Shown piece by piece: positions 35,552 through 37,452 of a stretch of DNA of 37,452 bases (positions are counted from its first letter, which is position 1; each line of letters starts with the position of its first letter). Below the pieces are notes generated by a model, which saw nothing but the letters and a program-made list of their open reading frames with translations, did no database searches and was not told the origin of the DNA. The position numbers were made by a program, and so were the translations under genes. The stretch comes from CAYNFR01 sp964396595. Lineage in GTDB: Bacteria; Bacteroidota; Bacteroidia; Chitinophagales; Saprospiraceae. The stretch lies in the NCBI GenBank assembly GCA_964396595.1, contig CAYNFR010000032.1, positions 1 to 37,452 of the forward strand, in the 5' to 3' direction.

Positions 35552-37357
35552 ATGAGTACATTTAATGATTTTGGATTGGACAAGAGGATTCTTAGATCTC
35601 TTGAGGATCTAGGTTTTGTCAATCCCACACCTATTCAGCAACAGACTATTCCTGTTATCTTATCAGATAAAAAGGATTTAATCGCACTTGCGCAGACCGG
35701 GACCGGAAAAACGGCGGGTTTTGGACTTCCTATCCTTCAACTAGTTGATCCTGACACCACGTATGTTCAGGCTATCATATTATGTCCTACGAGAGAATTG
35801 TGTCTTCAGATTACTAAAGACCTTCAGAGCTATGGGAAGTATATGATGAATATTAATATTCTGGCTGTATATGGCGGCACCAAATACGACACCCAGATAA
35901 GAGAGCTAAAACGAGGTGTGCATATCGTCGTCGGTACTCCCGGCAGGGTGATTGATCTTATAGAAAAAAATGCGCTCAAGATTAATCATATCAAGTGGTT
36001 GGTGTTGGATGAAGCGGACGAGATGTTAAATATGGGATTCAGACAATCCCTTGACGAAATTCTTGTCACGACACCGGCAGAGAAACTTACCTTGCTCTTC
36101 TCCGCGACGATGCCCGATGAAGTAAGGAGAATAGCTTCCAGATACATGAAATCTCCTCAAGAAGTTTCGGTCGGATCTAAGAACACAGGAGGCGCAGATA
36201 TCGAGCACCACTATTACGTGGTGAAATCACATGACAAATACGCAGCACTTAAACGAATCGCCGATATGCATGTGGATATGTATGGTATCGTATTCTGTCG
36301 CACACGTCAAGAAACACAGAAGACTGCTGAGCAATTAATCTCTGACGGGTATAATGCAGATGTAATCAATGGCGATCTGTCACAAACGCAGCGCGATCAG
36401 GTAATGCATCGCTTCAGAACGAAGCAGATCAATATGCTCGTAGCGACTGACGTCGCGGCAAGAGGTATTGATGTGTCAGACCTTACGCATGTCATCAACC
36501 TCAATCTGCCCGATGACCCTGAAGTGTATGTCCATAGAAGTGGGCGTACAGGACGTGCCGGCAAAAAAGGTATATCCATCATCATAAGTCATTCACGGGA
36601 GGGTAGGGAGTTGCGCAATATAGAAAGAATAGTCGGTAAAAAATTTGAGTACAAACTTGTGCCTTCCGGTGATGATGTTTTTATGCAGCGATTAATCGGC
36701 TTTGCGGAACGGATAAATAATGTTACAGTTGACGAAAAGCGTATATCACGCGTACTCCCGGCGATAAATGAACGTCTAGGCCATCTCGATGGAGAAGATT
36801 TATTGAAGAGATTGATGTCTATAGAGTTGAGTAGATTCTTAGCTTATTACGAGGCAGCTAAGGACTTGAATGTCCACGCATCTCAAGATAACAAGTCTGA
36901 CAATCGATCGGCTAGAAATGAAAGAGGATCAAGTGATGATAGGTCTTCGCGTCGCAATAGAGGGGGTGTCAATTTCAGTAGATTTTACATCAATCTAGGC
37001 GAAAAAAATAAAATAAAAGCAGCGAATCTGCTAGGGCTTATCAACGAGCAAATGCCTATGCCTGATATAGAAATAGGGAAGATTGATATTCTGAGAAATT
37101 TTTCCTTCTTTGAAATAGATAAACAATACGAGAAGCAAGTTATCCAATCGTTTAATAACGCTTCCTTCGGAGGAACGAAGGTGGTTGTAGAACTCGCTAA
37201 CAATGTTGAAGCGCCACCACCTTTAGTAAGGTCAAAGAAGCCTAAAAAACATGGCGTCGATTTTGTGTCCAGGGGTAGCCGTACATCAAATTTTTCAAAA
37301 CCCAAAACTAAAGAATCCTCTTTTCTGCGAAAGAAGAAGAAGTCGGGACAGAATTGA
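35552..37357 (+). CDS. deaD: DEAD-box ATP-dependent RNA helicase (DeaD/CsdA type)
   Basis: The product has 601 residues. Q motif N-P-T-P-I-Q (24-29), motif I A-Q-T-G-T-G-K-T (47-54), Ia P-T-R-E-L, Ib T-P-G-R, II D-E-A-D (153-156), III S-A-T (184-186), then A-T-D-V-A-A-R-G-I-D and H-R-S-G-R-T-G-R-A-G. A charged, Ser/Arg/Asn-rich linker (about 440-470) precedes a DbpA-type RNA-binding domain (about 471-545) and a Lys/Arg-rich tail. This architecture fits helicases for ribosome assembly and cold-adapted RNA decay. The long leader and its own strong promoter-like boxes suggest separate control, as known for cold-shock helicases elsewhere; that is inference. DeaD versus other CsdA/DbpA-like paralogues cannot be fixed without a tree. 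Confidence 0.9.
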   Translation: MSTFNDFGLDKRILRSLEDLGFVNPTPIQQQTIPVILSDKKDLIALAQTGTGKTAGFGLPILQLVDPDTTYVQAIILCPTRELCLQITKDLQSYGKYMMNINILAVYGGTKYDTQIRELKRGVHIVVGTPGRVIDLIEKNALKINHIKWLVLDEADEMLNMGFRQSLDEILVTTPAEKLTLLFSATMPDEVRRIASRYMKSPQEVSVGSKNTGGADIEHHYYVVKSHDKYAALKRIADMHVDMYGIVFCRTRQETQKTAEQLISDGYNADVINGDLSQTQRDQVMHRFRTKQINMLVATDVAARGIDVSDLTHVINLNLPDDPEVYVHRSGRTGRAGKKGISIIISHSREGRELRNIERIVGKKFEYKLVPSGDDVFMQRLIGFAERINNVTVDEKRISRVLPAINERLGHLDGEDLLKRLMSIELSRFLAYYEAAKDLNVHASQDNKSDNRSARNERGSSDDRSSRRNRGGVNFSRFYINLGEKNKIKAANLLGLINEQMPMPDIEIGKIDILRNFSFFEIDKQYEKQVIQSFNNASFGGTKVVVELANNVEAPPPLVRSKKPKKHGVDFVSRGSRTSNFSKPKTKESSFLRKKKKSGQN

Positions 37358-37379
37358 TCGGATTTTGCTTTTAGTGTTT

Positions 37380-37435
37380 GTCGTTTACGACGTAAGCGAT
37401 GCAAGTATCTCATCAGCTGTGATCAGTTTTGATCA
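37380..37435. other. Two short palindromes at the window edge
   Basis: GTCGT-TT-ACGAC (about 37380-37391) and TGATCA-GTTT-TGATCA (37420-37435) follow the helicase gene. No T-run is attached to either. Their role cannot be judged because the window ends at 37452. Confidence 0.35.
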
Positions 37436-37452
37436 AGAAGGGTCAATATTAC

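Noticed and set aside
36985..37413. 142-residue open frame on the minus strand
   Set aside because: It overlaps the helicase C-terminal domain; composition reflects the antisense of a Lys-rich tail.
1..37452. CRISPR array, prophage or defence island
   Set aside because: No regularly spaced direct repeats, phage structural genes, integrase, or nuclease/methylase sets were found.

Overview
The window reads as ordinary chromosome from a member of the Bacteroidota, most likely from the Saprospiria/Chitinophagia side of the phylum. The support is: a secreted PKD protein ending in a type B type IX secretion (T9SS) sorting domain, a SprB-type repeat, a Bacteroidota putative-porin-like barrel, a DUF3822 protein next to rsmD, and promoter boxes of the Bacteroidota form TAnnTTTG. 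The family or genus cannot be fixed from the sequence alone.

Layout. Bases 1-6723 (+) hold a cut C1q/TNF-like protein, a repeat-bearing fibre-like secreted protein, a SdrD-B/SprB/dockerin-like surface protein and an outer-membrane barrel candidate. A tsaC/YrdC gene (-) and a large T9SS cargo (+) follow, divergently arranged. Bases 9836-12649 (+) carry rplS, a small lipoprotein, rpsP and an unrecognised 457-residue protein, without the rimM and trmD genes usual next to rpsP and rplS elsewhere. A decayed IS4-type transposase (12952-13540) precedes a secreted alkaline-phosphatase-superfamily enzyme. Bases 14802-23142 (-) hold a TlpA-like thioredoxin, the tight run argS-glnS-pyrR-pyrB, and selO. 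Bases 23285-26973 (-) hold a LytS/LytTR two-component pair followed by two secreted MORN-repeat proteins, one with PD40 blades. Bases 27237-29739 (-) hold four packed genes (membrane-anchored unknown, DUF3822, rsmD, PepSY-TM). The right end (+) holds tsaD, a palindrome-rich 833-base gap, a giant ThuA/sugar-dehydrogenase/PKD/cytochrome c/CBM-like lipoprotein, a second gap with short hairpins, and a DEAD-box helicase with a DbpA-type RNA-binding tail.

How the parts fit. Much of the window serves translation: two ribosomal proteins, two tRNA synthetases, two enzymes of t6A tRNA modification, an rRNA methyltransferase and an RNA helicase. The rest is mostly cell envelope and secretion. I found no phage, CRISPR array, defence island, tRNA or rRNA. 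I do not see a clearly new system. The best leads are the sensor-kinase/MORN cluster, the five-part redox lipoprotein, operator-like symmetry inside the rplS promoter, interleaved complementary segments in the rpsP leader, and the REP-like palindromes flanking the redox lipoprotein.
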